63,692 nt of DNA from positions 1-63,692 of the forward strand of contig SGPM01000147.1 of NCBI GenBank assembly GCA_004802725.1, read 5' to 3'. A program made the translations under genes and the position numbers. Positions within the stretch are counted from its first letter, which is position 1; every line of letters begins with the position of its first letter. The notes below the pieces were generated by a model. That model saw nothing but the letters and a program-made list of their open reading frames with translations. It was not told the DNA's origin and did no database searches. This document shows, piece after piece, positions 10,589 through 23,812 of the stretch. Origin of the DNA: Antrodiella citrinella (Eukaryota > Basidiomycota > Agaricomycetes > Polyporales > Steccherinaceae).

Positions 10589-12061
10589 GATGAAGAGTAG
10601 AGAAAGAGTTGGTTTGTAGGGGAGAGGAGGTGTGTTCCTCTTAAGAGGTGATCGGTTCGCCGTGACACCACTGGCCGATGACGTCACCTCCTTTCCGCGC
10701 TCGCCACAGTTGGCTGAGGAGTCAACTTGGCTCTGCTTGGGAGAAACAGGGACATACGCTAGCACATGCTGAAACTAACATTGCTAACCGCGGTGGGTAG
10801 TAGCCGAAGGTGTCATCGCTGACTTGAAAGTAAACGAGATCGCGAAAAGCGAACGTCGGGAGACAAAGAAGATGCATCAACGGTCACCAACGAATTGATT
10901 CACGTCGGTGATAATAGCGCTAGCGGATACCACGTCCTCAAGAGGTCGTGTGAGGAGGTAGTCACGAGGACATGCGTGGATCCTCGAATCCCTTGTAGAC
11001 GAAGAAGGGAGAAGGAATGCATTGTAAGCTGTATACGATACAACTTGTACAACAAAACTCGATGGTGAATCACTTTCCCGCACGTGCTATGCTTTCCCAG
11101 TGGAGATAGCGTCGTCGAAAGAGGTCTTCGAGGGATCATTCAGGCCGGTTGCCGAGATGTGTGACCACTGTGTCATCGATGAACACGAGTCCTAGTATGA
11201 ATGCCTGTCATGCCCGGAGCGGACCAGCGCAGATCGTCCAGTGAATAGACGTGGAGAAAACCAAATCCGATCCGTGTATGCGCCGAAAGTTGCCTGACTT
11301 GTACAAAGGTCCTGATGAATGCCCTACAAGCGACAGAAGCATGCATATCCGTGTTACTTTCCGCTAGAGATGAAGAAGACCATTCATGAGCGTCATTTGT
11401 GAGGTCGAAGAAGGAGAAACTCACGTAGACGTGCGCGACCAGGCGAGTCTCCATTACCACATTGTTAGCAATTGAAGGCCTTCGAGCAACAATGATGTGA
11501 ACGACGAGACATCGATCTGGACTCTGGAGGTGTCTAGCTGTCGGACGGCGTGACCGGCGACCTGGACGCGGGCAGTCTCAAAGACAATAAACAAGCATTC
11601 CGTCGCCAACGCCGATAGCGACGACAACAATTGCGAGACTGCGATAAGACAGACGGAAGACAGAGAGACGGGAATGGATGAAGCAGAAGGTGAGTCAAAA
11701 AGAGCGATTGCCTATCGGGGGGCCGGGAGATGCCGAAGGACCAAACACACTGACAAAGCCAAATAACCGCAATCGTCGTCTTCATCCTATTCTCTCCCAA
11801 CCATCTCCATCCCGTCTCTTCCTCCACTCCCTCATCTGTCCACCCTGTAAGTCCTCTTTTCCGTAGTTCTCGTCGTTGCAAACAGTGAGCTGACCACTTG
11901 TTTGTTCCTTGCTGTTCTCCCCATCGTCGATTTCCCACTCTCTTGACGTCGCCTGCGCACTTTGACCCATCGCGATTCTGTATGATCTCGCGCGATCTGC
12001 TGTAAACCGGTCTCTGCGTGTAGTTTTCGCCTCTTGCACGTCTCGTTAGATCGCATCCGCT
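10589..12061. other. Intergenic, promoter region of UBC4; no gene seen
   Basis: About 1.5 kb between two divergent genes. Frames up to 190 codons occur on the minus strand at 11534-12106 but have no recognisable motif and overlap the UBC4 leader. A pyrimidine-rich tract (about 11775-11840) and further CT-rich stretches precede the UBC4 ATG, as in many fungal promoters. Confidence 0.55.
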
Positions 12062-12930
<869 letters not shown>

Positions 12931-13595
12931 ATCACATCCAGTCGCGTGATTGGCTCACATACGGGCGCACACGAGTCGAAGCCCTGCGTTTGACTCATGT
13001 TTTCCCCTTTGGTGGTCTGTTTGGTGTACGATTCTTGGTAGTGCATGTGTTACGGTCGTCATGTGTCCCCGCTCTCTGTTTTTTGTAATCATCCACTGTG
13101 TAATCATCCTCCTCCCGTTTGCCAATCCCTCGTCGACGTCATTTCAATGCATATACAAACAGCAAATGAAGCTTGAAGTTGGTATCGATCCTGTTGAGTG
13201 TGAGCTGGTGGTTGGGATTGAGAGAGTGGATTGTGTTGGTCTCTGAGTCTTAGGCCAGTCACCAATCTCAGACTCGTTTTTCGCAGTCCGTTTAGACGCT
13301 GACCTTGTTCGACGAACAGTCATCGTCAAGGTCAGCGTCCTTCGTCCCATGATCCATCTTTCTAAATTCTCTCCGTCTTGAAGCAAAAAAATCAACAGGC
13401 CATACTTCGGACACTGCTAGATACAACTCAGCCTTGATGCTACCAGCAAGTCTTGGCCTAGGTTACTGATGAGTCAAAACAACTGTCAAAATGGTTCGTG
13501 CCTATTCAGCGAAACATATTGACCCAGAGAACGCCAATATTCGCATGGCAACTTGAAACACCTATCGAACACTCTCATTTTCACTCATCGCATGA
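12931..13595. other. Intergenic, UBC4 3' region
   Basis: No gene seen. Short frames lack motifs. The region ends where kinase-like sequence begins. Confidence 0.5.
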
Positions 13596-14240
13596 TCTAC
13601 TCTACGTTAGGAAACATGCAGGGAGGTGGTACTGTGGGCAGCGTTGGATAGTGACCACATACTGCCGTTCCTGGGCATCTCGGCCGATGTCTTTGAAGGA
13701 CAATTGTGTATGGTGGCAAACAATTGCAATGTCCGCCGCTGCTCAACGACAGCACGATGAACTGATTGGGTTAGACCTTGTGACAGCGGTGAACAAGTGG
13801 GTGAGTGTTGTTTGTCCAGGGCTCACCCCACATACTTGTTGTTCATTATTCCGCATTTCTAAAGATGCTTCAGACTACACTTGGACTAGCCTATCTTCAG
13901 AAGGAAGGTAACCTGCATGGCGGAAATATTCTCATAGACGATACCGGCAGTACTCGCCTCTGCGATTTTGGAATGTCTCTGCTTTCGCAGGTAACGTCAC
14001 ATGGGTACGCATCGAAGCATGGTGGTGGCGCTTTCCAGTACCGCTCCCCGGAATTGCTTGATCCGCAGCGGTTCGATCTCGAAGATGACCGTCCAACATA
14101 CGCCAGCGATATCTACGCTCTAGCTTGCACTTGTGTAGAGGTGCGTACAGTGTTCTGACAATATGAAATGGAAGTGGAAGTGACTCAAGTTTTCCAGAAG
14201 ATTTACCAAGATTGTCCACCCTGGTCGAATGAGTTTCCGC
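13596..14240 (+). pseudogene. Decayed kinase copy (sixth kinase module)
   Basis: Related to the kinase island. From about 13618 the frame reads REVVLWAALDSDHILPFLGIS, then loses register. VTAVNKW followed by a gtgagt donor is in another frame, and the expected PWMxNGSxRDY segment is missing or scrambled. After the intron comes TTLGLAYLQ, then EGNLHGGN where relatives have IxHGDxHxGN, so the catalytic HGD including its aspartate is gone. CDFGMS, RSPEL and YASDIYALAC remain. IYQDCPPWS follows an intron at the usual place, then similarity fades. No G-loop or VAxK lysine is visible upstream. Loss of N-lobe, frame and catalytic aspartate makes this a pseudogene. Intron positions show it came from the same family. 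Confidence 0.8.
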
Positions 14241-15637
14241 CAGAGCTTGAAACTCAGGCTGGTCTGCGCCGCCGCGGGGATATTGTCTGCTTGTTCGCTG
14301 CTGCTGATTCTGCTTTCGTACGGCGCGATGTTGCATTCTTTGCAGGCCGCTCTGCCAGCCTGAGGGAGAACCTACAGCACGGCTTTCATACTTGTGAGTA
14401 CCTCTTTTGAACTTGAAGTGCAAACGGTCTCTATTTTTGATGTCTGACCAGGTGCATTGCTCCAAAGATGGGCCAGTATATAGAGATGTGGCATCGAACA
14501 CAGCTAAATTGCAACATCCCGTTCGTCACGAAGTGCGTAGCTGTTATAGTCACTTTCATCACTTGCTTCTGTTCATCTGAAGAGTGGGTAGACCTGCACT
14601 GTAAGTCTTAATTGCAAGCTTATCTGAACGGGTAGTGATCTGGCACGAAGCAGGCAAAATGGCCGTGATAACGAGATGCCGTTACCTCTTCTTACCTGGC
14701 CTATCACAGCTTCTGAGCCGCACGAGGTTCCACGATCCGGCCACGTCGTTGTTCGAGGTCTATGCCATTGACACACTCATCAGAATCATCAGAACATGCT
14801 GTGTGTGTTCAAGTTGTTTGCGTGGCCGTTTGTGGCGCTATGCCTACTCTATCTCCGTGTACATGTCTCAGCTTGAAGCAGTACGGTCACGATGTCAGCG
14901 AGTAAAGCGTCTACAGTGCGTGCGGATACCTGGATCTCATTTTGTTTCTAACAGGATGTATCCATCTCAGTGATTACGAACACCAAAGATAACCGTTCTG
15001 ACGTGGCACAGCACTGCAGCCGCAGAGGGATGCCCTCTTTCAAATGGCCTTCGGACTCCTTACTGGAACCGTACCACACTTCAGGTGATCTCTGCACTGG
15101 CGCCGAATGAGACACGTTGACTGGAAAGACCACGATCTACTGCAGACAGGGTTCATCCTACCGTTCATCCACAAATGACTGCGTAGCCCGTGATGGTTTT
15201 CCTTGTGGGTCAAAACCCTAGGCCTGTCATACCGATAGGGTTACGTCTTGCACGATTTCCTAGCCTGATCATATCTAGACTGCTACAATCGCGGTGAATC
15301 AACGTTTCCAGCGATTATGGTGTCACCACGATTGGAGCCTACATGCTTAGGTCGCCTGCGAGTGGCTCTTTGAGAACGTTCCGAGTCAGGGCGTTTGGAA
15401 GCTATGTACTAGGTCATAGATCGAAGGCTCTCAGGCACCTGTAGGACCTCAGGACCCGTTTCTGCAGGGCAGTGGCTCCACAAAAGTCCTATCTGCACTC
15501 GGACTGACAGATACATAATAGGCTATCGATCTGCCGCTCCGTTTTCGTATATTAAGCCTTCACCATCATGGCCCCATTCGACCCTACTGGCTGTCGCCCG
15601 CATCTACTCAACCACCCTCGGCAGCTTCCTTCTTAGA
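14241..15637. other. Intergenic, no gene recognised
   Basis: About 1.4 kb between the kinase relic and the P450. A 112-codon plus frame (14635-14973) has no recognisable features. The sequence may include more decayed kinase 3' region. A weak TATA-like tattaag lies near 15550, upstream of the P450. Confidence 0.5.
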
Positions 15638-17931
15638 ATGCCGTCGATACCTGTTGCTGTTGCTGGATTCGTCTTACTGCTTACTGTGCTCCGGGCGCTG
15701 CATATATGGTTGAGGAAACATTCAAATGCTACTCCCCTCCCACCCGGTCCGAAGCCGCTGCCTTTCATTGGAAATGTGCACCAGATGCCTGAAGATTATC
15801 AAGAGAAGGAGTTCTTTTCTTGGGGACGGAAGTTTGGTAAGAAAGCCGCCTCAGACGTCATCATTCGTTCCGTATGTTTGAGTTATCTAATTATTACAAC
15901 AGGCAGTCTCGTGTATGCTAGGGCTTTGAACAGAGATATGGTCATCATCAACTCCCTCAATGTCGCGAGAGACCTCATGGAGAAGAGGGGCGCCATCTAT
16001 TCTGAGAGACCTCGCTTCGTCCTTCTAAACGAGATGCAAGTTCCATTTCCGACGACGAAGTTACGTTATTGACATGCCGTTCCTCAGGCTTGACATGGAC
16101 TGTGCCATTCCGATGCTTCCCTACGGCAATAGATTCCGAAAATGCCGCAAATGGGTTCAAGACTCGTTCTCGAACGTTGCTCTTCTCACTTATCGAGTGA
16201 AGCAACGTCGAGAGACGAATGTTTTGCTGAAAGGGGTCCTTGCCAGGCCAGAAGCTTTAGCTTCTCATATTGCCAGGTAGGTCAACTGTTTTTCTACCAT
16301 GTGAAGCCGAAAATGTTGTGCTCTAACCCTTCATCATGCAGGTTCACACAGGCCCTCATAATGGATATTGCCTACGGCCATCAAGTTACGACTGACGACG
16401 ATAAGTATATCGAAATGGGAGAGAAAGGCAACCACGCGTTTGCTACCGCCGGCAGGTATGTTGTTATCCAATTGACACGAACGCGTCCGCTGATGCAGAT
16501 CTTTCACAGTGCGGGAAGTATGCTTGTAGATTTCTTTCCTATTCGTAAGTCACCGAGGCAAACTCGTAGTTTCGACATTGCGATTAACGGTGTGTCGGTG
16601 CTAGTCAAACACTACCCGACCTGGCTACCCGGATCAGCATTCAAAATCAGAGCTATCAATGCTGCAAAGCTCCTCAGAACCATGCACGACGTGCCGTACA
16701 ATGAAATCAAGTACCAGCTTGTACTTTCTTTGTCTTTCTCATACTATTATTTGCTTGACATATCCCTCAGAAACACGGAAACCCGCAGCTGTCGTTCACG
16801 TCGACTCTGTTGGACAGTTATTTCCATGATGGCAAGTTTGGCACACTGACCGAGCAGGATGAGAAGGACATCAAGGGATCAGCAAGGACGCTCTACTCGG
16901 GTGAGAACATCGCCGCTACAATCCCGCAATAGCAAACTGAGTCGTGTCTCTTCTAGCCGGCACCGAAACAGTAGATATTTCTTCAATCCGATGCACAGTG
17001 CTGATCTCTTTCGTCCTTAGATGGCCAGCAGCATGAACACATTCGTCCTCGCTATGTTACTGTACCCGAACGTATACCGGAAAGCTCAGGAAGAAATGGA
17101 TCGCGTTCTTGGCTTGTCGAGGCTACCTGAGCTGGAAGATCGTGAATCACTGCCGTATTTGAATGCTGTGATCAAGGAGACATACAGGTGTGTTCCTCCC
17201 AAATATGCGTGCCATGCTAAATGCTGACCATCATGATGAAGGTGGCTCCCTCCCCTTCCCATGAGTACGCCCTTTGTCGTCAGACGGATGTGCCTTCCTG
17301 TGTCAACCTACTGTCGTAACAGCTCTTCCTCATATGTCAAGTCAGGATGATGTGTACAACGGATACCGTATTCCAAAGCAGACGCTTGTCATCGGGAATG
17401 CATGGTGAGATGCTTCGTGTCTGTGCTGTTGTTCCTGCTAATAAAGATGCAGGGGGATGGCACGCGATGAGAATATGTATCCCGACCCAGAATCGTTCTG
17501 TCCGGAGCGATTCCTCGACCTAACGAACGAAGACATCGCAGACCCGAGACTATACGTCTTTGGTTTTGGACGTCGGTGCGTGCAGTTTGACTTTAGTGGA
17601 TGCAAGTGATTGATTTCCGCTCGAATGACCCTACAGACTCTGTCCCGGGAACGATTTCGCGGATAGCTGCATCTACATGGTCCTAGCAAACATCATCGCG
17701 ACGATGAACATCAACAAAGTAAGAGACCAAGACGGGAATGAGATCACGCCCCCGCGCGAGTTCACGAGCGGGTTTGCAACGTGTGTATACATTTATTTCT
17801 GTTTGCACAGACCAGGTAGTGACGCAATGCATTGAAGTCGTCCGAAGCCTTTCAAATGCGTCTTGGTACCACGGTCCCAGAATATTGCTGAGATGGTCAG
17901 TCAACTGGACATACAGACGTCTGGGTCTTAG
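15638..17931 (+). CDS. Cytochrome P450 monooxygenase
   Basis: Membrane-anchored haem monooxygenase of the endoplasmic reticulum. The N-terminal signal anchor VAVAGFVLLLTVLRALHIWL is followed by the proline hinge PLPPGPKPLPFIGN. The I-helix reads AGTETMASSMNTF, the ExxR motif is ETYR, and the haem loop is FGFGRRLCPGNDFAD, assembled across an intron so that the ligand cysteine is intact. The tail PKPFKCVLVPRS is typical. At least ten small introns are needed, including one with a GC donor (16036-16087) and a last one at 17781-17837. The spliced protein is about 500 residues, normal size. The style (PPGPKPLPFIGN, LCPG) matches the large basidiomycete families often annotated as sterigmatocystin-oxidoreductase-like. 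I do not assign a CYP number. No tailoring or core biosynthetic gene is adjacent, so its substrate is unknown. Confidence 0.93.
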
Positions 17932-18526
17932 CATGGGTAAACGTATCGCGCAATACCGCTAAGACGTTTTTTATTTCACGTACTTTAAAGTGTACCATTT
18001 GCTGTACGACATATGTATCAACGCTCTGTACATGTTCTTGCTGTGACGGATGCGCAGATTTTACGGGGGTGAGCCTGGGAGGCTTTCAGAGGTGCCGACC
18101 CCTTTTCCATATGCGGATACCTGGTTCATGCGCATCCACGATTCATTACGCTGTCCAGACTGCGGTATTTCAACGGTATCTGGATATAGCCTCCCGTGAA
18201 CGCTGGAGTCGAGCAACCCACATCGTAGGTCCGGCGCCGAGGATCCGCATGCTTGAAACCAGAGTTCGAGGGCCAGTATCCCCATAGAGGACGCGATAGA
18301 GCGCATCGGTGTCGGGTATAGTCTAAACAGACACCAGCTGCAGTGCTACACGTCTCAGCGACATGACTGCCATTTGGATATGCAACGACGACGGTCTGTG
18401 CCTAAGACGCGCACAACGGAAAGACTCAGTCGTTCGAACACAGTCTGAAGCAAAACTCACGGGCGCGCAGCCTCGTCGAAAGTCTTTGCTAGGAAAAGCA
18501 CGAAGTATTCGCCAACAAGGACATGC
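17932..18526. other. Intergenic between P450 and DUF1770-like gene
   Basis: Convergent 3' regions; no gene seen. Confidence 0.5.
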
Positions 18527-19028
18527 TCATCGGGCTAGATTCGTTCGTACATTTCCCGAGTACAGACCTCCAACCACGCTCCTAAGGCGGGTGATCCCAC
18601 CACCTTCTTGGTTGGGATGGTATGATATCGTGCCCCACCACGACTTGATGCTAGACGCGAGGAGACTTCGCATTGGAAGTAAGAAATGGCTTGCAACACC
18701 CCTGCTCGACGTATCATGATCTGAGGTATGTTGCATGTTCGACGGAGACGTACCACAGAGCACCCTGCAAGAGCGGGCTGATGACCTGGTCTCTCATGGT
18801 GACCCACACCAGCCTCCCCCACTGCACATGTACGATCTCCCTCCGCGCCAATACCGAGTCATCTGCGACACCTTCAGGCAACGCGACGCCCTTCCCTTTC
18901 GTGTCCTTTATGTCTTCAATTTGGACACAGGAATGGACGCTTCGAAGGTAGCTGTACTCGAATCGGAGGTCTGGGAGAGGGGGTATACCGCGGCGGCGCT
19001 GAGTCTGCTGGCGGTCCGCATCGTCCAT
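18527..19028 (-). CDS. DUF1770-like conserved fungal protein
   Basis: Minus-strand gene starting MDDADRQQ at 19028. Seen: GIPPLPDLRFEYSYLRS, then WGRLVWVTMRDQVISPLLQGALW. An intron beginning gtacgt and ending gagcag restores GALWGVASHFLLPM, followed by a tail to the stop at 18527. The motif pair PDLRFExSYLRS and TxRDQVxxPLLQGxLWG is what I remember from the fungal DUF1770 family, small proteins of unknown function with a hydrophobic C-terminal half. A possible extra intron (gtgtcc..gaag) between the two motifs cannot be decided by eye. Size after splicing is about 150 residues. Family assignment is from memory of the motif only. Confidence 0.68.
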
Positions 19029-19428
19029 GGTGGTTGCAGTTGCATTGACCGTCGGCAACGTGCGTGAGGCCCGCAGCAGAACGGGATTTCCCGAAATGGT
19101 CAACGCTTTGGAATATAACAAGGACAAACAACGTCGAGGTTTTCGATCATTGTTTCGTTCGTGGCGTGGACCGTTGTTTTTGCTTCCACCTCGCACTGCG
19201 TCGGTGCGTCATTCCACTTTCTGCTTCCGCTATAGTGCTCCAGTATTCGTTACACTCCCGGATTTCGCACTGCTTTCATGAGATGAAACAGAAACAATGC
19301 ACTTTTGAGGGCGCTTGTACAACAAAGAGAACCTGCTAACCGAAGGTAAGCGGGCTTGTATATAAGGACATCCACAACAATGCCATTCGAACATCGAATA
19401 TTCACTCCACCCCCTCACTGCCACCACC

Positions 19429-20255
19429 ATGGTCGCTCTGTTCTACTCCCTCTTCTCCGCAAGCGCATTCTTCTGGAACCCTTTTGGTCTACTACATGCC
19501 ACCAACTGCAATGTGTCGACGCTGTCTTCGCAGATTGACCTTCCCGCGAACCAGACACAACTGGTATTACCAACAAACTCGACGCCATCTTTCGTTGGAC
19601 TCGGGTTTGGTGTACAAAACTATACTTGCACTTCAGGCAACAACTTCACGTACGTCTCAGCCTCCTTCCTTTTCTCTTTGTTGTCTCACTTCTTCTCTTC
19701 AGCAATGTCGGTGCTGTTGCAGAGTTGATCGACGTCAGCTGCCTTGCTGGCAGCTCCGTCTTCCTGTCGCTTCCGGATACTCTCTTCTCACAATGGAATA
19801 GCTTCAACGGGCCGAGCATCCAGGACGTGATCCTCGAGAACCACCTCATCAACAACACCGACATCCTCGCCCAGCACTACTTCATCACCAACCCGCAAAC
19901 CGGCCAGGGTGTCAGCCCGAAGTGGGACTTCACTTCATCGGGGAAGTTCCAGGGTAACCAAGACGCCTTCGTCGTTGGGAAAGGCACGGGCACTATCCCC
20001 TCACCCAATAACGCCACGACCGATGTCAATTGGTTGGATGTGGTGGCCATTGAGGGGGAGATTGCTGATGTAGTTTTCCGTACCGATACCCGTGGAGGTC
20101 AGCCACCAGCATCCGTGAGTCTTCCGTCTCGCCTATGTTGCATAATTTTTTGCTAAATGAACATTTTTCTGTAGTGCACCTTTGGCAAGTCACCAGACAT
20201 CTCCGTTAAGTACGTCGCGTACTACTGGTTCTTCGGTGGCTCCCTTGGCCAATAG
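19429..20255 (+). CDS. Secreted DUF3455 family protein, copy 1
   Basis: Secreted fungal protein of the DUF3455 group (often mislabelled malate dehydrogenase in databases). Three exons: 19429-19649, 19703-20114 and 20175-20255. The N-terminus has a short hydrophobic signal-like segment (ALFYSLFSASAFFW). Then come LPANQTQLVLP, FVGLGFGVQNYTC, NVGAVAELIDVSC, LAQHYFITNPQTGQGVSPKWDF, DAFVVGKGTGTIPSP, VFRTDTRGGQPPASC and a short C-terminus ending GGSLGQ. Several N-x-S/T sites and paired cysteines fit secretion. Biochemical function is unknown. A paralogue with the same intron positions lies at 25750. A TATA-like tatataag sits about 70 bases upstream of the ATG (near 19360). Confidence 0.88.
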
Positions 20256-21781
20256 GGGCTGCTTCTGGTTTAGTCTTTGTTATCCATACCACATTCGTTC
20301 TTCGCTTCGCAGGACCTTTGGACACACACATTTGTAGCGCTATTATCACGTTTACTACCGCAGAGTTGTCTAATATCGGGAAGGGGCAGCCGCAGGCTAC
20401 AGTCTTACAGATATTCTTCCTAATCACGAATCCCCTCTTACGATTCACGAACTTTTGGACATTCTATACAGTAGATAATTGATGACTCCTAACCTGCACA
20501 TTTGCAATATGCAATATAATGCTCATTGATATGTTCGGTATCTACTACATAAATCCGAGTCGCGAAAGATGGCACTTGGTCTGAGGCAATTTCGTACCGT
20601 ACACTGCTCATGCGCCTAAACAACATCCCCCCCGATACTCTTGAAACATCAACGCTCGGAAGGCAGGAGGGGATCTCCGGAAATCTTCTGGCCAGTGCTG
20701 CCAGTGGCATCCCCGCGGCGAGCCTGAGGTCGGTCATGGCGCCGCTCATAGCCTCTACAGTAAGTCGATTGATGATATGCCCACCAATTCATGAGTGCAT
20801 GTAGACCGACATACCCACAGCTCACAAGGCTGTATGACCAGAAAATAGATACAAGAACTGCTTCAAAGCTATGTTTTCCAGCCGCAAACCCGTGACCGCC
20901 ACAGGTTCATCCTCGGCAATTTCCGAAGCTCTTTCAAGCACTGCCCTGGTGCCCAATGGGTGACGCGACATACAATGAGTACCTGCGCGAACTTGAATGT
21001 TCAAGGCTTCGACTTCAATGTGACAGGATCCCTGACTATACTTGTCGGCATGACTCGAACTATTGCGAAGACCGAGTCTCAAGACGTACTAGCACTGATT
21101 CACCCGGGATACTATAGCATGACTGAGTTAACAGGTAAGTTGTTCAGATATCAGTCCTCATCGTATACCCATGATTGTGCAGTCGCCGACAACATGTTGC
21201 CATTGAATAGTACCAAGTACCACATCCGAGTCGCCACAATGACCAATGCATAAGTTCGCGACCCGGATGTCAGGCCCCGATACCTGTGAATGACCATGTA
21301 GCCGATTTTCTGTTGAGTCGCTTGGCAGCAACACCACTGCACGCCGGCCCTCCTAGGGAGCTGCAATCAGTGCAACGACATGCTACCATCATGGGACTCT
21401 CAATAGAATCGTATACTTGTCGAGCGCGTCAGCGCCATCAGCATCGCTCTTTGACGACCAAACCTCTCATCTTACCCTTCCGAACAATTCTGGGCTATGT
21501 TGGTGGTGTCAGGTGGTGCCCGCTCAATACTGACCACCGGAAGTCAGGCCAACGTCGGTGTCAAGCGCTTTTCACTGGCATTCAGGTATATAACTTCGCT
21601 CGTCTGGCTTACCCTTACCCTCAGCCTATTCTTTCTTTCGAACTTAACTTGCTCCAGTGCTGGTCTGTGAGTACCGCAGACTCGGAGTGTTGGAGATGTG
21701 TCTGACCGCTCTTTCTGACAGCTGGATTTTTGCTTCCCTCTCTCCAAGCTCTCTTTCAAATCGCATTTTCTTGACTCCAAC
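20256..21781. other. Unresolved stretch, exon-like fragments only
   Basis: Short open stretches occur on both strands, such as a plus frame around 20960-21140 (VQGFDFNVTGS..) and an opposing minus frame at 20822-21082. I cannot join them into a convincing spliced gene or assign a family. It may contain an eroded gene. Confidence 0.35.
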
Positions 21782-22800
21782 ATGAAGGTCTCTAGCGCAT
21801 TGATCCTCCTTTCAGCTTGCTTCTCGGGCTCCGGGTCAATCCGACCAGCTTGTGAACTGGGAGTTTCCGCTGTCTAGACTCGAGAACTTCGGTCCAAGAT
21901 TCCGTATCCCGGGCAGAAGCTGACCCGTCGTAGCAGATTTGGGGATCTCGATACCACATTGTCTGTATCCGTTCTTCCTACTGCAGCTGGAACTTTTGTT
22001 CTGATGGACTTGCTCGTAGTGCACCGATCACCCCAGTGACCCCACCCAAAGGCTTGCGTGTGCACTCGATTTTAGAGTGTCGTGAGGAGCTCCACCTACG
22101 GTTCGTATTCTCCTCCTTATTTCTTGGTCAATATCGCTCCGAGCAGCTTTCTTATCAACAGTGAACCATTCCTTCTGCAATTTTGGGCTAATAAAGGGTA
22201 CGGGGCCGTTCGCCGTGAATAATTTGTGGATTTTGGAAACCTGTTGTCCGTACTCGTATTCCCAACCTCGCTCCTGAGGTATGCTGATCTTGTTGATAGG
22301 GCACCTACTACCACTCTGCCGCAAATCCACCGTCCGTTGATGGTTCCAGAGCGTCATGAACCTCATCTGCGGTATGTATTTTCTTTGCCGTGCTATGCGG
22401 GATCTCGTCTCAATTTCCACACAACAGTGCACCCATCCTGACTGAATTCCATCCGAATGTTCTGGACCGCCGCTTTGAAAGCATATCCGGAGAGGGACAG
22501 GAATTGTTCGTGTTCCCAGCTTCATCCGAGATTCTCGTTCTGACAATGAGGCCCAATAGTGCATCTTCGGACCCCGATTGTGTGCACACACACGATATGT
22601 TCATCCGTCGTTTCACGTATGTATCCTTCTTCTAATGCCAGAATAATCTTGTTCTGACATTTGTGACCCGACAGTTCTCCTAGTATCGATGGCTTCCGAG
22701 GCCATCTCTTCAACGTATCTGTAGACTACGGCCCGAGGCCTCTTGTCAATGATGGAAATGGCAATGTGCGACGTAATTTATATGGCAACACAGAAACCAA
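21782..22800 (+). other. Possible unrecognised multi-exon gene (plus strand)
   Basis: An ATG at 21782 starts a signal-peptide-like run (MKVSSALILLSACFSG). Downstream fragments include DQLVNWEFPLSRLENFG (offset by one frame), LSVSVLPTAAGTF, and from about 22226 a frame that stays open across two well-formed introns (about 22379-22429 and 22619-22674), reading HPNVLDRRFESISGEGQ and SPSIDGFRGHLFNVSVDYG. The frame then runs on to 23212 antisense to PIG-L, so its true end is unclear. I recognise no domain. It may be a secreted protein gene with errors or decay at its 5' end, or chance open frames. Confidence 0.35.
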
Positions 22801-22839
22801 CCTCCTAATCTCAGTCACCTTCGAATCACGCGCGTCGCC

Positions 22840-23812
22840 TCAGCTCGGAGGGAAAACCTCTACCCAGTCATTTACCCACATATACCTCGAGAACGCCACG
22901 TTCAGCCAGCGGAACCACACCAACTGTGATTTATGCTGCTGCATGGCCCGCAAGGCCGTCAAATATCCTGTCGCACCTGAAACTGCCACAGATATTCTGG
23001 GTTGTTCAGAGGGGACCGGGATGAAGTTCTCCAACCAACTCCCTGTGTGGATGGCCATTTTGGCAAGAAGAGGACTAACGAGCCCCACGTATTTATGGAC
23101 CAGTGGGACGGTGACGAGCGTGAAGAGATGTGGTGGGGGGACTTTTGCGTCAGAGGGAAAGGTTGATATGAGGTGGGTGACTCCCGCTGGCAGAGAGGCA
23201 TGGTTGGGGTGAGAGGAGATTCCTCGGCTGTCGAACGTCAAGATCTGAAGAATGAAGAAGGGTTAAAGCAGCGTGTATGTGACTCAGGGATGAATCTTGA
23301 ACTGACACTGGTGATAGAGTGCTCGAGAACGTAGGGTCGGATGACCCCTGCTACGGTTTGGACATCCCAGAAGGCCGTGATATTGTCCCTCAAGTCACTG
23401 TATGTATTAAGAGGAGTATTCAGTAGCATAACGAGTAGGGTACTCACGGATGATCAAGGACCCAGCGTTTGCCTTTCGGGATACCCAGGATGTCAAGACT
23501 GCCTCTCAGCTCTTTCTCTCGAATAGCCCCTAGACCATCTGCATCTCCAACAGAAAGACACAGAGAGTACAAGTCGGATTTAGGATATTTCTCTTGAATG
23601 GACAAGATCGTTGGGGTAAAGAATAGACATTCGTCATCGGGATGAGCGGTTACTAGTAAAACTGCCGGTTTGGACGTCGCGGAGACCAGGTGGTCGATTT
23701 GAGAGCTTAACGGACGCAATAAAGAGGTAAATAGAAGCGACACAGCCAGCGCTGGTAGTGAGATCGCAAACATAGCTAGAGATCTTCGAGTTATTCTGAT
23801 GATAGTCCACAT
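22840..23812 (-). CDS. GPI12: GPI-anchor biosynthesis de-N-acetylase (PIG-L / Gpi12)
   Basis: N-acetylglucosaminyl-phosphatidylinositol de-N-acetylase, the second step of GPI-anchor synthesis on the cytosolic face of the ER. The start MWTIIRITRR (23812) precedes an N-terminal membrane anchor (SLAMFAISLPALAVSLLF). The metal-binding motif AHPDDECLFF is intact, as are LCLSVGDADGLGAIREKEL, LGI, and after an intron DNITAFWD. After a second intron come ILTFDSRGISSHPNHASL, the second conserved histidine motif. The C-terminus has FRWLNVAFSRYMWVNDW and ends at 22840. Both introns (donors gtgagt at about 23447 and gtcagt at about 23307) keep the frame. The length, about 270 residues, is normal. An upstream in-frame GTG at 23851 is not used because the ATG gives a standard N-terminus. 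Confidence 0.94.

Noticed and set aside
15638..17931. Secondary-metabolite gene cluster around the P450
   Set aside because: No synthase, terpene cyclase, transporter or regulator lies next to it; neighbours are a kinase relic and a DUF1770-like gene.
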